A stretch of DNA of 62,206 nucleotides from Lacihabitans soyangensis. Its GTDB lineage: Bacteria > Bacteroidota > Bacteroidia > Cytophagales > Spirosomataceae. Location: the NCBI RefSeq assembly GCF_024343775.1, contig NZ_RJUF01000020.1, positions 1 to 62,206 on the forward strand, given 5' to 3'. Under the pieces are notes generated by a model that made no database searches, had not been told where the DNA came from, and was given only the letters and a program-made list of their open reading frames with translations. The translations under genes and the position numbers were made by a program. Every line of letters begins with the position of its first letter. Position 1 is the stretch's first letter. This document shows positions 43,088 through 53,640 of the stretch, piece by piece.

Positions 43088-45610
43088 ATGCTCAGAGCAT
43101 ACTTAGGCCAAATCGGCCATATATTGGTTATACTAGCTTTTATTTCTGCGTTAGTTGCCACCTATACTTACTTTATCAGTGCCAAAAACAACAGCAAAGA
43201 CTCTGATTTCTGGCGTTCAATTGCCCGTAAATCATTCTTTTTACATACTTTTTTTGTAATTGGCGTTGTACTAGTCCTTTTCAGTATCATCTTCAACAAA
43301 TATTTTGAGTACCATTACGCTTGGGATAATGCCTCGCTAAGTTTACCATTGGGCTATGCTATTTCATGTTTTTGGCAGGATCAAGAAGGCAGTTTTCTTC
43401 TTTGGATGTTCTGGAATGTTATTCTTGGCGTTGTTTTGATATTTTGGTTTAGAGACAAAAAGAAAAACTTTCTGCATTTCGAAAGTCCAATGATGGCAAT
43501 TTTCTCGGCAGTTCAGGCTTTCTTGACCAGTATGATAGTTGGGGCGGTACTTTTTGGTGATTTCAAATTGGGTAGTTCGCCGTTTTTGCTTTTGAGAGAA
43601 TCTATGCCCAATTTACCAGTTTGGACCACAAACCCAGACTTCATACCAAAGGACGGAAACGGTCTAAATCCATTACTACAGAACTATTGGATGGTTATTC
43701 ACCCTCCTACCCTGTTTTTGGGATTTGCCACTACATTAATACCGTTCGCATTTGCATTGGCTGCTCTTTGGAAAAAAGACTACAGCGATTGGACAAAAAT
43801 TGCCCTGCCATGGTCTCTAGTCTCAGGTGTTATTTTGGGAACAGGTATAATGATGGGAGCCATTTGGGCTTATGAAACTTTGAATTTCGGAAGTTATTGG
43901 AGCTGGGACCCAGTAGAAAATGCGGTTTATGTACCTTGGTTGGTTTTGGTGGCCAGTATTCACACCATGCTAATTGCTCGTAAGAGTTCTTCAGCTCTTA
44001 AAATTACTTTCATTTTAAGCATTGCACAGTTTATTTTAATACTTTACAGCACCTTCCTCACCAGAAGTGGAATCTTAGGAACTTCATCTGTCCACTCATT
44101 TACAGACCTCGGTCTCTCTGGTCAGCTACTCATTTATCTGTTATTCTTTGTTGCAGGAGCAGTTTTATTGATGGCCTTAAGGTGGAAATATTTACCAAAA
44201 GACAACAAAGAAATCTCTACCTACTCCACCGAATTTTGGATATTTCTTGGGGTTACGACACTTACTTTGGCAGCCTTCCAAATTACGTTAACAACTTCAA
44301 TACCAGTTTATAACAGCATTGCCGAATTGTTTAATTACAAACTAAACATGGCTATGCCAACGGACCCATTGAAACACTACAATACATTCCAAATGTGGTT
44401 GTTCATTGGAGTGATTATTCTTACTGGCATTGCACAGTTTTTTTGGTGGAAAAGGGTGGACAAATCTTCTGTAAAAAAACTGCTGAATCCTTTGATAATC
44501 ACGCTGTTGATTTCGGCTATCGCTATCACAGTTACAGGTGTAAACCATTGGCAATATATCATACTATTAACGGCCGGTATTTTCTCCATAACCGCCAACG
44601 CAACAATTCTTTTGGATATTATCAAAGGCAATTTTAAAGTTGCTGGAGGAGCCATTACTCACATCGGGGTAGCATTGATGTTGATCGGAATCATGTATTC
44701 ATCTGCCTACGAAAAGGTCATTTCGGTGAATTTAGCAAATGAAAAAATATTCAAAACCGAAAAAGACAACAAAGAAAACGTGTTGTTGTACTACAACCGC
44801 CCCACTCAGATTAACGATTTTACGCTTGATTATCGTGGCGAATTTGTGGATGTTCGTAACGTTCCTGGCTACATAGAAAAGAAATTCATCCAGCCAATAC
44901 CTGAAAGTGATTTCAAGGGCATAGCGAAAGCAGACATCATGGATGGTGACAAATTATATGTAAAAAGAGGTGATACCCTAGAATACGAGGCAGAAAACAC
45001 TTATTATCAGGTTAATTATCAGAAAAAAGGCGAGAAAGATTTCAACTTTTATCCAAGATATCAGATAAACCAAAAAATGGGAAATGTGGCTTCGCCACAT
45101 ATCAAAAAATACTGGAATAAAGACATTTATTCTCACGTAAATTACGTGACCACCAACGAAGACAAAGAATGGAGTGTGCCTGAAAACTATTCGGTAGCTA
45201 TAAAAGACACATTCTTCTTGAATGATTTCGTAGCGATTCTAGATAATGTTTCTCCAGTGAATGAATTAGACGGATTACCACTTCAAGCGGGTGATGTGGC
45301 CGCTCAAGCCACTTTGAGAATACTTGAAAGAGACGGTGAAAGAATCATGAAACCGATTTTTGCCATTAAAAACAGAGAAGTGTGGAGCAAGCCAGTAATC
45401 AGTAGCGAATTGGGCATCAGAGCACAGCTATTGGCAATAAACCCCGAAACCGGCAAGTTTACATTCGCCATAAGTAGAGGCGAAAAAGAATACATTGTAT
45501 TGAAAGCACTCGAAAAACCACATATCAACTTACTTTGGTTGGGTACGGCTTTGTTAGTAATTGGTATGAGCATAGCCTCTGCGAGACGATTTAGAATAGC
45601 CTTGAAATGA
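43088..45610 (+). CDS. CcmF/CcsA-type cytochrome c haem lyase
   Basis: The 840-residue protein has about 15 transmembrane helices. It carries the haem-handling WWD-like motif YWSWDPVENAVYVPW near residue 275, and LLQNYWMVIHPPTLFLGF with a conserved His before it. The C-terminal soluble region (about 560-800) is the CcmF-type periplasmic domain. It attaches haem to apocytochromes c at the outer face of the inner membrane. The next gene, DUF4230, overlaps its stop by 4 bp. Confidence 0.92.
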   Translation: MLRAYLGQIGHILVILAFISALVATYTYFISAKNNSKDSDFWRSIARKSFFLHTFFVIGVVLVLFSIIFNKYFEYHYAWDNASLSLPLGYAISCFWQDQEGSFLLWMFWNVILGVVLIFWFRDKKKNFLHFESPMMAIFSAVQAFLTSMIVGAVLFGDFKLGSSPFLLLRESMPNLPVWTTNPDFIPKDGNGLNPLLQNYWMVIHPPTLFLGFATTLIPFAFALAALWKKDYSDWTKIALPWSLVSGVILGTGIMMGAIWAYETLNFGSYWSWDPVENAVYVPWLVLVASIHTMLIARKSSSALKITFILSIAQFILILYSTFLTRSGILGTSSVHSFTDLGLSGQLLIYLLFFVAGAVLLMALRWKYLPKDNKEISTYSTEFWIFLGVTTLTLAAFQITLTTSIPVYNSIAELFNYKLNMAMPTDPLKHYNTFQMWLFIGVIILTGIAQFFWWKRVDKSSVKKLLNPLIITLLISAIAITVTGVNHWQYIILLTAGIFSITANATILLDIIKGNFKVAGGAITHIGVALMLIGIMYSSAYEKVISVNLANEKIFKTEKDNKENVLLYYNRPTQINDFTLDYRGEFVDVRNVPGYIEKKFIQPIPESDFKGIAKADIMDGDKLYVKRGDTLEYEAENTYYQVNYQKKGEKDFNFYPRYQINQKMGNVASPHIKKYWNKDIYSHVNYVTTNEDKEWSVPENYSVAIKDTFFLNDFVAILDNVSPVNELDGLPLQAGDVAAQATLRILERDGERIMKPIFAIKNREVWSKPVISSELGIRAQLLAINPETGKFTFAISRGEKEYIVLKALEKPHINLLWLGTALLVIGMSIASARRFRIALK

Positions 45611-46209
45611 TAAGGAACTGGGTGAAAATATTGTTTTATGTTGTTCTTATTCTGCTGAGCATTTTTGTTTGGGAGAAAGTAAAAACTTTGAGTTTTTTTA
45701 AGGCCGACGAAGTAAAAACCACTCACAATATTGTCATAAGGGAAATAGTAAGTTTGGGCAAAATGGAATTGGTCAAATATTCCTTCCGAGATGTGGTTGA
45801 ACAAGAAATCATCCGAGATTTCCTACCTGACCCCAAAGCCATTTTGATAGTTCAGGGAGTGGCTGTGGGTTGTATAGATTTAAGTAAAATTACTGAAAAA
45901 GATTTGGCCAGTTCTGGAGATACCTTAGTTATAAATCTGCCAAATCCAGAAATTTGTTACCATAAAATAGACCATTCAAAATCTAAAATCTACAAAACAG
46001 ATTATGCTTTTATGAACGAGGCAGTTTTGTTAGACGAAGCCTACCGAAAAGCCGAAGAACAAATTCTAAAGTCGGCCTTGGATTCAGACATTTTGGAACA
46101 AACTAAAAAGAATGCAGATTTGATTCTTAAACCATTGATAGAGAATATTTCTTCGAAAAAAGTAGTAATAAAATACCCACTCTCGGGAGATTTGAAAAGA
46201 TTAAAATGA
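45607..46209 (+). CDS. DUF4230 membrane-anchored protein
   Basis: The 200-residue protein has one N-terminal transmembrane helix (VKILFYVVLILLSIFVWEKV) and an extracytoplasmic DUF4230 domain. The domain shows NIVIREIVSLGKMELVKYSF, VQGVAVGCIDLSKI, LVINLPNPEI and a helical tail rich in Lys. The function of the family is unknown. Its start overlaps the haem-lyase stop (ATGA), so it is translated with it, but whether it helps cytochrome assembly is not known. Confidence 0.85.
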   Translation: MIRNWVKILFYVVLILLSIFVWEKVKTLSFFKADEVKTTHNIVIREIVSLGKMELVKYSFRDVVEQEIIRDFLPDPKAILIVQGVAVGCIDLSKITEKDLASSGDTLVINLPNPEICYHKIDHSKSKIYKTDYAFMNEAVLLDEAYRKAEEQILKSALDSDILEQTKKNADLILKPLIENISSKKVVIKYPLSGDLKRLK

Positions 46210-46364
46210 ATTATCTGACGGTTTGTCATAGTTTCTTTTTTCAAGAAACCATATCCGTAGCTACTTCAAACATCTTGTTTTCAGTTTTTTATAGATTTAA
46301 ACAAAATCAATCTCATCTGTCAATTTGACCGTAAATCCCTAAATTTGTAATTGCTGCACTATTC

Positions 46365-46397
46365 TTGTAAACAAAACGTTGAAATTCAGTAAATTTG
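46365..46397 (+). promoter_or_regulatory. secA: Candidate promoter of secA
   Basis: TTG (46365-46367), 22 bases, then TAAATTTG (46390-46397, full match to TAnnTTTG), about 40 bases before the secA ATG. A second TAAATTTG lies at 46340-46347. The 230-bp gap between DUF4230 and secA holds no gene. Confidence 0.5.
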
Positions 46398-46438
46398 CAT
46401 TTCATTAAAATAGACATTTAAGAACTTAAGATATAAAC

Positions 46439-49400
46439 ATGTTCAATTTTTTAACAAAGAGTATTGCCAAGGTTTTTGGCACAAAATCAGACAAAGACAT
46501 AAAAGCACTTAGCCCCTATGTCGAAGCAACTAATGAAGAATTTAGGAAACTTGCCGGACTTACCAACGACCAGTTTAGACAAAAAACGGCCGATCTGCAG
46601 CAATACATAAAAGACAAACTTGCTCATATTGACAACGAAGTGATAGCATTGAGAGCAAGTTCGGATAATAATCCTGACATGCTGATAGACGAACGTGAAT
46701 TGATATTCAAGAAAATTGACGAATTGGAGCTTAAGAGAAACGTTGAACTTGAAGAAGTTTTACTTGAAATTCTCCCAAAAGCATTCGCCATAGTAAAAGA
46801 AACAGCACGTCGGTTCAAAGAAAATAGCACGCTCGAAGTTACAGCAAGTCATTTGGATAGAGAATTGGCCATGACCAAACAACACATCCAAATAGAAGGT
46901 GATAAAGCCATTTGGAAAAACGAATGGTTGGCCGCAGGAAATCTCATCAAATGGGATATGGAGCATTACGATGTTCAAATTATAGGTGGTGCCTCACTTC
47001 ATAAAGGCAACATCTCGGAGATGGCCACTGGTGAAGGAAAGACTTTGGTGGCAACATTTCCAGCTTTCTTAAATGCTTTGGCTGGAAGAGGAGTACACAT
47101 AGTAACGGTCAACGACTACCTTGCTCGACGTGACTCTGAGTGGATGGGACCGATATTTGAATTCAATGGCATAACTTGTGATTGTATTGATATTCACCCA
47201 GCCAATTCTTACGCGAGAAAAAAAGCCTACAATGCAGGCATTACTTATGGCACAAATAACGAGTTCGGTTTTGATTACCTGAGAGACAACATGGTCAATG
47301 ACCCAACAGAATTGGTTCAGAGACCGCACCACTACGCCATGGTGGATGAAGTTGACTCCGTTTTGATAGATGATGCTCGTACGCCATTGATTATCAGTGG
47401 ACCAATGACCAAGAAAAACGATGACGAACTTTTCAATACCCTCAAACCACGTATTGCTCAAATTGTAGAGGCCCAAAAACAATTGGTGAGTGGATTCTTG
47501 GTAGAAGCCAAGAAATTAATTGCCGAAGGTAAGAAAAAAGAAGGCGGATTGTCACTTTTCAGAGCACATAGAGGTTTGCCTAAAAGTAAGCCTTTGATAA
47601 AATACTTATCAGAAACTGGTAACAAAAAACTTTTGCTCGAAACTGAGGCAATTTATTTGGCTGAAAATCAGAAATTGATGCCTGAGGCCGATGCCCCTTT
47701 GTATTTTACGATAGAAGAAAAAAACAACTCCATTGAGCTTACTGACAAAGGTTTAGATTTTCTATCTTCACATGATTCTGACGCCAATTTCTTTACAATG
47801 CCAGACTTAGGCGTTGAAATGGCGGCTATTGAAAAAATGGACATCAGCAAAGAGGATAAAATCTTGAAGAACGATGAACTGATTAGAGATTATTCAACTA
47901 AAGCTGAGCGTATTCATGCAGTAAACCAGTTATTGAAAGCCTACACGCTTTTTGAAATCGACGTTGATTACGTCTTGATGGATGGCAAAGTGAAAATTGT
48001 TGATGAGCAAACGGGTCGTATAATGGATGGCCGTAGATGGTCTGATGGATTACACCAAGCGGTAGAGGCCAAAGAAAACGTAAAAGTGGAAGACTCTACA
48101 CAAACTTATGCGACCATTACACTTCAAAACTATTTCAGAATGTACCACAAACTTTGTGGTATGACTGGAACCGCTGAAACCGAAGCTGGTGAATTCTGGA
48201 AAATATACAAGCTCGATGTTATTTCTATTCCGACACATAGAGACATCATTAGAGATGACAGACAAGACAAAGTTTACAAAACTGTAAGAGAGAAATACAA
48301 TGCTGTTGGGGATGAAATCCTTGAAATGGTAAATATTGGTCGCCCGGTGCTGGTGGGTACTACTTCTGTAGAAAACTCCGAGCTTTTGAGTAGAATGTTG
48401 ACTATCAAAAAGATTCCTCACCAAGTACTTAACGCAAAACAGCACGCTCGTGAGGCAGATGTAGTTGCCGAAGCTGGTAAACCAGGAACTGTAACCATAG
48501 CCACCAACATGGCGGGTAGAGGTACTGACATTAAACTTACCCCAGAAAGTAAAGCAGCAGGTGGTTTGGCCATCATTGGTACTGAGCGTCATGAGTCTCG
48601 AAGAGTTGACCGTCAGTTGAGAGGTAGAGCTGGACGTCAAGGTGACCCAGGTTCTTCACAGTTCTTTGTGAGTTTGGAAGACAACCTGATGCGTATGTTC
48701 GGCTCTGACCGTATAGCCAAGGTGATGGACCGTATGGGTATGGAAGAAGGCGAAGTTATTCAGCACTCTATGATTACCAGCTCCATAGAAAGAGCCCAAA
48801 CCAAGGTAGAGGAAAACAACTTTGGCATGCGTAAACGTCTGATTGAGTACGATGATGTGATGAACATCCAAAGGGATACGATTTATAAAAGAAGAAAAAA
48901 TGCCTTGTTTGGCGATAGATTAGCACTTGACATTGCCAATATTATATACGACACTTGTGCGGATTTGATAAAAAGTACACAAGGAAATTATGACGAGTTT
49001 GAGGTAAGAGCCATGCAACGCCTCGGAATGAAACCTGAAATCACTGAAGTTGAATTTGCTAAAGGAGGTTCTGCCCTTATCCATAAATTGTATAACCAAG
49101 CAGAAGCCCATTACAAGCAAAAGAATGAGGCCATCAGAAAAAATATCACTCCAGCTTTAAGAAATGTTCTGAACGACAGACAAGCCATGGAAGGTGAGCC
49201 ATTTATGGCCATTGTGGGTGATGGAAATCATCACATAGCTATTTATGTGGATTTGAGAAAAACGGTAGAAACTGAAGGCAGGGAGTTGATATTAGAAATG
49301 GAAAAAAATATCTCTCTCAACGTAATTGACTCTGAGTGGAAAGAACACTTAAGAGACATGGACGACCTGAAACAGTCAGTTCAGAACGCCTCTTATGAGC

Positions 49401-49756
49401 AAAAAGACCCGTTATTGATTTATAAATTTGAGGCGGTTGAATTGTTCCAAAATTTCTTAAAGAAAGTAAATACGGAGACGGTAGGCTTCTTGATGAAAGC
49501 CAATGTGGCCGAAATGAGATTCCAACAGGCCGCTCCTGTACAAAGCTCTAATAAGCCAAAACTCTCTACAAACAGAGCCGAAGGTGCCGAAGAAGGTGCA
49601 AAACCACAAATGCTTGCTCCTGCTAAATCGCAAAAAGTGGCGAATAGAAACGACAGAGTTAACGTACAGTACAGAAACGGCGTGGTTAAAAGAGACGTAA
49701 AATTCAAGAATGTTGAAAACGATGTCTTGAGCGGCGATGCTGTATTGGTGGATTGA
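46439..49756 (+). CDS. secA: Preprotein translocase ATPase SecA
   Basis: The 1105-residue ATPase is long, as in other Bacteroidota, because of extra segments such as a roughly 130-residue insert around residues 330-460. It has Walker A MATGEGKTLVA near 200, the DEAD-like MVDEVDSVLIDDARTP, the substrate crosslinking domain, and helicase motifs NMAGRGTDIKL and QLRGRAGRQGDPG. The C-terminal zinc-binding tail is absent; the protein ends DVLSGDAVLVD. It drives Sec-dependent export. Confidence 0.97.
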   Translation: MFNFLTKSIAKVFGTKSDKDIKALSPYVEATNEEFRKLAGLTNDQFRQKTADLQQYIKDKLAHIDNEVIALRASSDNNPDMLIDERELIFKKIDELELKRNVELEEVLLEILPKAFAIVKETARRFKENSTLEVTASHLDRELAMTKQHIQIEGDKAIWKNEWLAAGNLIKWDMEHYDVQIIGGASLHKGNISEMATGEGKTLVATFPAFLNALAGRGVHIVTVNDYLARRDSEWMGPIFEFNGITCDCIDIHPANSYARKKAYNAGITYGTNNEFGFDYLRDNMVNDPTELVQRPHHYAMVDEVDSVLIDDARTPLIISGPMTKKNDDELFNTLKPRIAQIVEAQKQLVSGFLVEAKKLIAEGKKKEGGLSLFRAHRGLPKSKPLIKYLSETGNKKLLLETEAIYLAENQKLMPEADAPLYFTIEEKNNSIELTDKGLDFLSSHDSDANFFTMPDLGVEMAAIEKMDISKEDKILKNDELIRDYSTKAERIHAVNQLLKAYTLFEIDVDYVLMDGKVKIVDEQTGRIMDGRRWSDGLHQAVEAKENVKVEDSTQTYATITLQNYFRMYHKLCGMTGTAETEAGEFWKIYKLDVISIPTHRDIIRDDRQDKVYKTVREKYNAVGDEILEMVNIGRPVLVGTTSVENSELLSRMLTIKKIPHQVLNAKQHAREADVVAEAGKPGTVTIATNMAGRGTDIKLTPESKAAGGLAIIGTERHESRRVDRQLRGRAGRQGDPGSSQFFVSLEDNLMRMFGSDRIAKVMDRMGMEEGEVIQHSMITSSIERAQTKVEENNFGMRKRLIEYDDVMNIQRDTIYKRRKNALFGDRLALDIANIIYDTCADLIKSTQGNYDEFEVRAMQRLGMKPEITEVEFAKGGSALIHKLYNQAEAHYKQKNEAIRKNITPALRNVLNDRQAMEGEPFMAIVGDGNHHIAIYVDLRKTVETEGRELILEMEKNISLNVIDSEWKEHLRDMDDLKQSVQNASYEQKDPLLIYKFEAVELFQNFLKKVNTETVGFLMKANVAEMRFQQAAPVQSSNKPKLSTNRAEGAEEGAKPQMLAPAKSQKVANRNDRVNVQYRNGVVKRDVKFKNVENDVLSGDAVLVD

Positions 49757-49780
49757 ATTTGAATCAATTTAATAATTTCA

Positions 49781-49812
49781 ATGAAAAAGGAGGCTAAAGC
49801 CTCCTTTTTCAT
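49781..49812. terminator. Bidirectional terminator between secA and dusB
   Basis: A perfect 15-bp stem ATGAAAAAGGAGGCT (49781-49795) / AGCCTCCTTTTTCAT (49798-49812) with a 2-base AA loop. The A/T content serves both converging genes. Confidence 0.9.
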
Positions 49813-49816
49813 TTAG

Positions 49817-50845
49817 TTAATCCGCTCCACCATATTCCACCACCTTCGCTTTAGACTCTAACACTACTCCATCAAATTCTTTCAAAACTATGTCTAAAGT
49901 TTCGAAAAGTTCATCTTTATCGAGAGTCTGTACTAGTTTCATACGATATTCTTTAAAATGCGGAAGTCCTCTGAAGTAATTTGAGTAATGCCTACGCATC
50001 TCTAACATACCCAGTGTATCGCCTTTCCATTGTATTGAAAACTTAAGATGTTGCCTTGCAGCTGCTACTCTTTGCTCCATGGTAGGTGCAGGAAGATATT
50101 CTCCTGTTGCTAAAAAGTGTTTAATTTCATTAAAAATCCAGGGATACCCTATAGCAGCACGACCAATCATAATCCCATCCACCCCGAATCTGTTTTTATA
50201 ATCCAAAGCCTTTTCAGGTGAATCAATATCGCCATTACCAAAAATCGGAATTTTGATCCTTGGATTATTTTTTACTTTGGCTATCAATGTCCAATCTGCT
50301 TCGCCTTTGTATAATTGTGCACGTGTACGTCCATGAATACTCAATGCCTGTATGCCCACATCTTGTAATCTCTCAGCTACTTCCTCAATATTCTTGGTGC
50401 TTTCGTCCCAACCTAAACGTGTTTTTACTGTTACCGGTAGATGTGTGGCTTTCACCACTTCTTCCGTCATTTTGGTCATCAATGGAACATCCTGCAATAG
50501 TGCCGCACCAGCACCTCTACATGCCACTTTCTTCACCGGACAACCGTAGTTGATGTCAATAAGGTCAGGATTTGCACCTGTGGCAATTCTGGTACATTCG
50601 GCCATCGTATCTACGTCACTACCGAATAGTTGAATTCCGATAGGACGTTCGTATTCGAAAATATCTAACTTTTGTACACTTTTATGGGCATTTCTGATCA
50701 AACCTTCTGATGAAACAAACTCCGTGTACATCATATCAGCACCGTTTTCTTTGCATACCTGACGAAACGGTGGATCGCTCACGTCTTCCATCGGTGCCAA
50801 CAAAAGCGGAAATTCACCTAATTCTATATTTCCTATTTTTACCAT
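49817..50845 (-). CDS. dusB: tRNA-dihydrouridine synthase, DusB type
   Basis: The 342-residue FMN-dependent enzyme reduces uridine in tRNA. It opens LLAPMEDVSDPPFRQVC, and has INYGCPVKKVACRGAGAALL with the catalytic Cys102, then VKTRLGWD and IHGRTRAQLY. The PMEDVSD and GCPVKKV details favour the DusB group. It is a single gene, divergent from the CPBP protease and converging on secA. Confidence 0.93.
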   Translation of the reverse strand: MVKIGNIELGEFPLLLAPMEDVSDPPFRQVCKENGADMMYTEFVSSEGLIRNAHKSVQKLDIFEYERPIGIQLFGSDVDTMAECTRIATGANPDLIDINYGCPVKKVACRGAGAALLQDVPLMTKMTEEVVKATHLPVTVKTRLGWDESTKNIEEVAERLQDVGIQALSIHGRTRAQLYKGEADWTLIAKVKNNPRIKIPIFGNGDIDSPEKALDYKNRFGVDGIMIGRAAIGYPWIFNEIKHFLATGEYLPAPTMEQRVAAARQHLKFSIQWKGDTLGMLEMRRHYSNYFRGLPHFKEYRMKLVQTLDKDELFETLDIVLKEFDGVVLESKAKVVEYGGAD

Positions 50846-50954
50846 TGTAAACTATTGAACCACAAAATTACGACCGTTTGTACATAAATTTATGATTTTC
50901 AGAGATAAATGACAGATATTTGCATTTTAAATAGACAAGTTTAGCCTAGCTGTT

Positions 50955-51890
50955 ATGGATTTTCTACAATATTTACAAACAACCAAAGAAAACAAACCTG
51001 GTACTTCGCTCCTGATTTTGTTTGTCATTTTGCTCATCTCGCTGGTTTTGGCCCAAATAGTGGCAGGTGGACTGATGATTCTAATGTCAGGAATTGAACT
51101 AAGTAACATTGGCAATCTAATTGATGTACTGATGACCTCCAAAAACGGTTGGTGGGCCATGATGCTTTCACAAGGTGTTGCCTCTATTTTCACTTTCATT
51201 CTACCGGGTTTATTGTTTTGGTATGCTGTGGAAAAAAAGCAATTCAGTGACCTGAGTTTTAAAGCATTACCTTCAATTCAGATATTTGGTTTCGTCATAC
51301 TCATTCAGTTATTCTTCAGTCCATTTAGTGGTTGGGTCCAGAGTTTAAACGAGAAAATGCAACTTCCTGCTAGCCTCGAATGGCTGGAGTTGATCATGAA
51401 AAGCATGGAAGATAGTGCAAAAACACTTACTGATTTCCTTACAAAGTTTGATTCTCCAATACAATTGGTTGTCGCATTAATTGTTATCGCCGTGATAGCA
51501 GGAGTAGGTGAAGAATTGATATTCAGAGGATTAATTCAAAGAAAATTACTTTTAGGAATCAAGAACTACCATTTAGCCATCTGGATTTCGGCTATCATAT
51601 TTAGTGGTATTCACATGCAATTCTACGGCTTTTTCCCAAGAATGTTCCTTGGAGCCTTATTTGGCTATTTGTATTATTGGTCGGGAAATATTTGGGTACC
51701 AATATTCGCCCATATATTCAATAACGGCCTTGCGGTAGTGCTTATGCACATGGTAAATCAAAAGAAAATTTCTCCTGAAATAGAGAAGCTTGATACAATA
51801 CCTTTGCCCTATGTTGCTATCTCAGTATTGTTATTTGCAGGCTTAATGTATTTGTTCAAGAAAAAATATACAGAAGTAGATAAAGCATAG
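50955..51890 (+). CDS. CPBP family intramembrane metalloprotease
   Basis: The 311-residue protein has about seven transmembrane segments and the Abi/CAAX protease motifs. Motif 1 is GVGEELIFRGLIQR, with the Glu pair and Arg near residue 183. Motif 2 is SGIHMQFYGFFPRMFLG with His near 220, and motif 3 FAHIFNNG with His near 254. In bacteria such proteins are linked to membrane peptide processing or self-immunity. No bacteriocin gene is nearby, so the substrate is unknown. Confidence 0.88.
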   Translation: MDFLQYLQTTKENKPGTSLLILFVILLISLVLAQIVAGGLMILMSGIELSNIGNLIDVLMTSKNGWWAMMLSQGVASIFTFILPGLLFWYAVEKKQFSDLSFKALPSIQIFGFVILIQLFFSPFSGWVQSLNEKMQLPASLEWLELIMKSMEDSAKTLTDFLTKFDSPIQLVVALIVIAVIAGVGEELIFRGLIQRKLLLGIKNYHLAIWISAIIFSGIHMQFYGFFPRMFLGALFGYLYYWSGNIWVPIFAHIFNNGLAVVLMHMVNQKKISPEIEKLDTIPLPYVAISVLLFAGLMYLFKKKYTEVDKA

Positions 51891-51921
51891 TAAACTACTC
51901 TAGATTACATTCCTTAAAAGC

Positions 51922-51958
51922 AAAAAAGACTTTAATCCGATGGATTAAAGTCTTTTCT
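51922..51958. terminator. Bidirectional terminator between the CPBP protease and RNase G
   Basis: AAAAGACTTTAATCC (51924-51938) pairs perfectly with GGATTAAAGTCTTTT (51942-51956) over 15 bp around a GAT loop. It serves genes ending at 51890 (+) and 51974 (-). Confidence 0.9.
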
Positions 51959-51973
51959 TATAATAGAATATTC

Positions 51974-53530
51974 TTAATTGTTCAACTCTATATCGTCCCC
52001 GTTTGAATCTAAGAAATGATAGTCAACCATTCCCAGTGATGAGTCTTTGATGAGATTAATCCACTTTTTATACTTAAAGAACCACTTCATTTGTTTTGAA
52101 ATTAATCCCTCTTTGTAATATGCATAAATAAACGGATGGAGAATGATGCTGATTTTCTTCTCGTTTTGTTTTGTCAACAAATACTCCAAGTTGTTTTCTA
52201 TGAGATCAGTAACGGCTATACTTGCCTGTATGGTACCCGTTCCGCTACAAGTTGGACAAGTTTCTCTCGTAACCACATTCATCTCAGGACGAACCCTTTG
52301 ACGTGTAATTTGCGAAAGTCCAAACTTCGAAATTGGTAAAACTGTATATTTAGACCTGTCGGTCTTCATTTCGTCTTTGAGAGCTTCGTGTACATCACGC
52401 TTGTTCTCTACTTTCTTCATGTCTATGAAGTCCACCACTACTATACCACCCATGTCTCTCAGACGCAACTGGCGAGCAATTTCTACGGCGGCTTCTTTGT
52501 TAACGCTCAATGCCGTAGCTTCTTGATCTACCTCAGAGGTAGATTTATTACCGCTGTTTACATCAATTACGTGTAGAGCTTCGGTATGCTCGATAATCAA
52601 ATAGCCTCCACTTGGAAGACTTACCGAACGCCCGAAAAGAGATTTCAACTGTTTCTCAATACCGTAGTGCTCAAAAACTTTGGTTTTACCACTGTGCAAC
52701 TTGAGAATTTTCTCTTTTTGAGGAGCAATATTTTGCAGCAATGTACGCATGCTGTCGAAAGTCTCTTTGGTATCTACTACGATAGAATCGAAGTCGTCGT
52801 TGAGCATGTCTCTAAGTATAGAGGCGGCTCTGTCCATTTCTGAAACTATTCTATCTCTCGGCTTTGCATTTTTGAGTAGCTTTAGACCATTTTCCCATTT
52901 CTCGATACAGTTCTCCAAATCTCTTTGAAGATCTACAACTTCCATATTTTCGGCAACTGTTCTCACAATTACCCCAAAATTCTCAGGCTTCACAGAGGAC
53001 ATCAACTTATGCAGCCTTTGTCTTTCTTGCTTGCTTGTGATTTTTTTTGAGATATTAATAGAATTGCTGAAAGGCACCAAAACAATGTAACGACCAGCAA
53101 TAGAAATGTCACAAGACAACCTTGGGCCTTTAGACGAAATGGGTTCCTTAACCACCTGCACCAAAATAGGTTGATTCTTAGACAAAACATCTACTATTTT
53201 CCCTAATTTATCAATTTGTGGCTCGGACTGAAAATTCTTGAGTTTAAGACTTACTGGCCTTTTGGCTATAACGTCTTTGGTAAACTTGTTGAGAGACTGT
53301 ATATTAGGACTTAGATCATGGTAATGCAAAAACGCGTCCTTTTCATAACCAATATCTATAAATGCGGCGTTGAGACCTGAAACCACCTTTTTTACTGTAC
53401 CAAAATAAATATCTCCAACAGAAAACTGGTGCTCGGTTTCATCAAAATGGTATTCGATTAGCCTTTTGTCTTGACATAAGGCTATTCTATCACCTTTGGG
53501 TGTGGCAGAAATATATAATTCGTTGCTCAA
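51974..53530 (-). CDS. rng: Ribonuclease E/G family protein (RNase G)
   Basis: The 518-residue protein begins with an S1 RNA-binding domain split as in RNase G: SVGDIYFGTVKKVVSGLNAAFIDIGYEKDAFLHY in blocks near residues 38-70. The catalytic RNase-H-like domain has LPSGGYLIIEHTEALHVIDVN and GGIVVVDFIDMKK, with the metal-binding Asp. The zinc-link CPTCSGTG is at about residue 427. It cleaves rRNA precursors and mRNA. It lacks the long scaffold tail of RNase E. Confidence 0.93.
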   Translation of the reverse strand: MSNELYISATPKGDRIALCQDKRLIEYHFDETEHQFSVGDIYFGTVKKVVSGLNAAFIDIGYEKDAFLHYHDLSPNIQSLNKFTKDVIAKRPVSLKLKNFQSEPQIDKLGKIVDVLSKNQPILVQVVKEPISSKGPRLSCDISIAGRYIVLVPFSNSINISKKITSKQERQRLHKLMSSVKPENFGVIVRTVAENMEVVDLQRDLENCIEKWENGLKLLKNAKPRDRIVSEMDRAASILRDMLNDDFDSIVVDTKETFDSMRTLLQNIAPQKEKILKLHSGKTKVFEHYGIEKQLKSLFGRSVSLPSGGYLIIEHTEALHVIDVNSGNKSTSEVDQEATALSVNKEAAVEIARQLRLRDMGGIVVVDFIDMKKVENKRDVHEALKDEMKTDRSKYTVLPISKFGLSQITRQRVRPEMNVVTRETCPTCSGTGTIQASIAVTDLIENNLEYLLTKQNEKKISIILHPFIYAYYKEGLISKQMKWFFKYKKWINLIKDSSLGMVDYHFLDSNGDDIELNN

Positions 53531-53640
53531 AATTGAGTAAGAATTAAAAGTTTAAAAAATAATTTGCTTTTAAGATTCAAAAACATGCTGAATGACATGA
53601 CAAAATTGCTACGAATCGAATAGCAACAAGTTGTAAAAGA

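Noticed and set aside
48050-48640. A 196-residue frame antisense to secA.
   Set aside because: It mirrors conserved SecA motifs and has Ser/Thr/Phe-rich composition typical of antisense frames.
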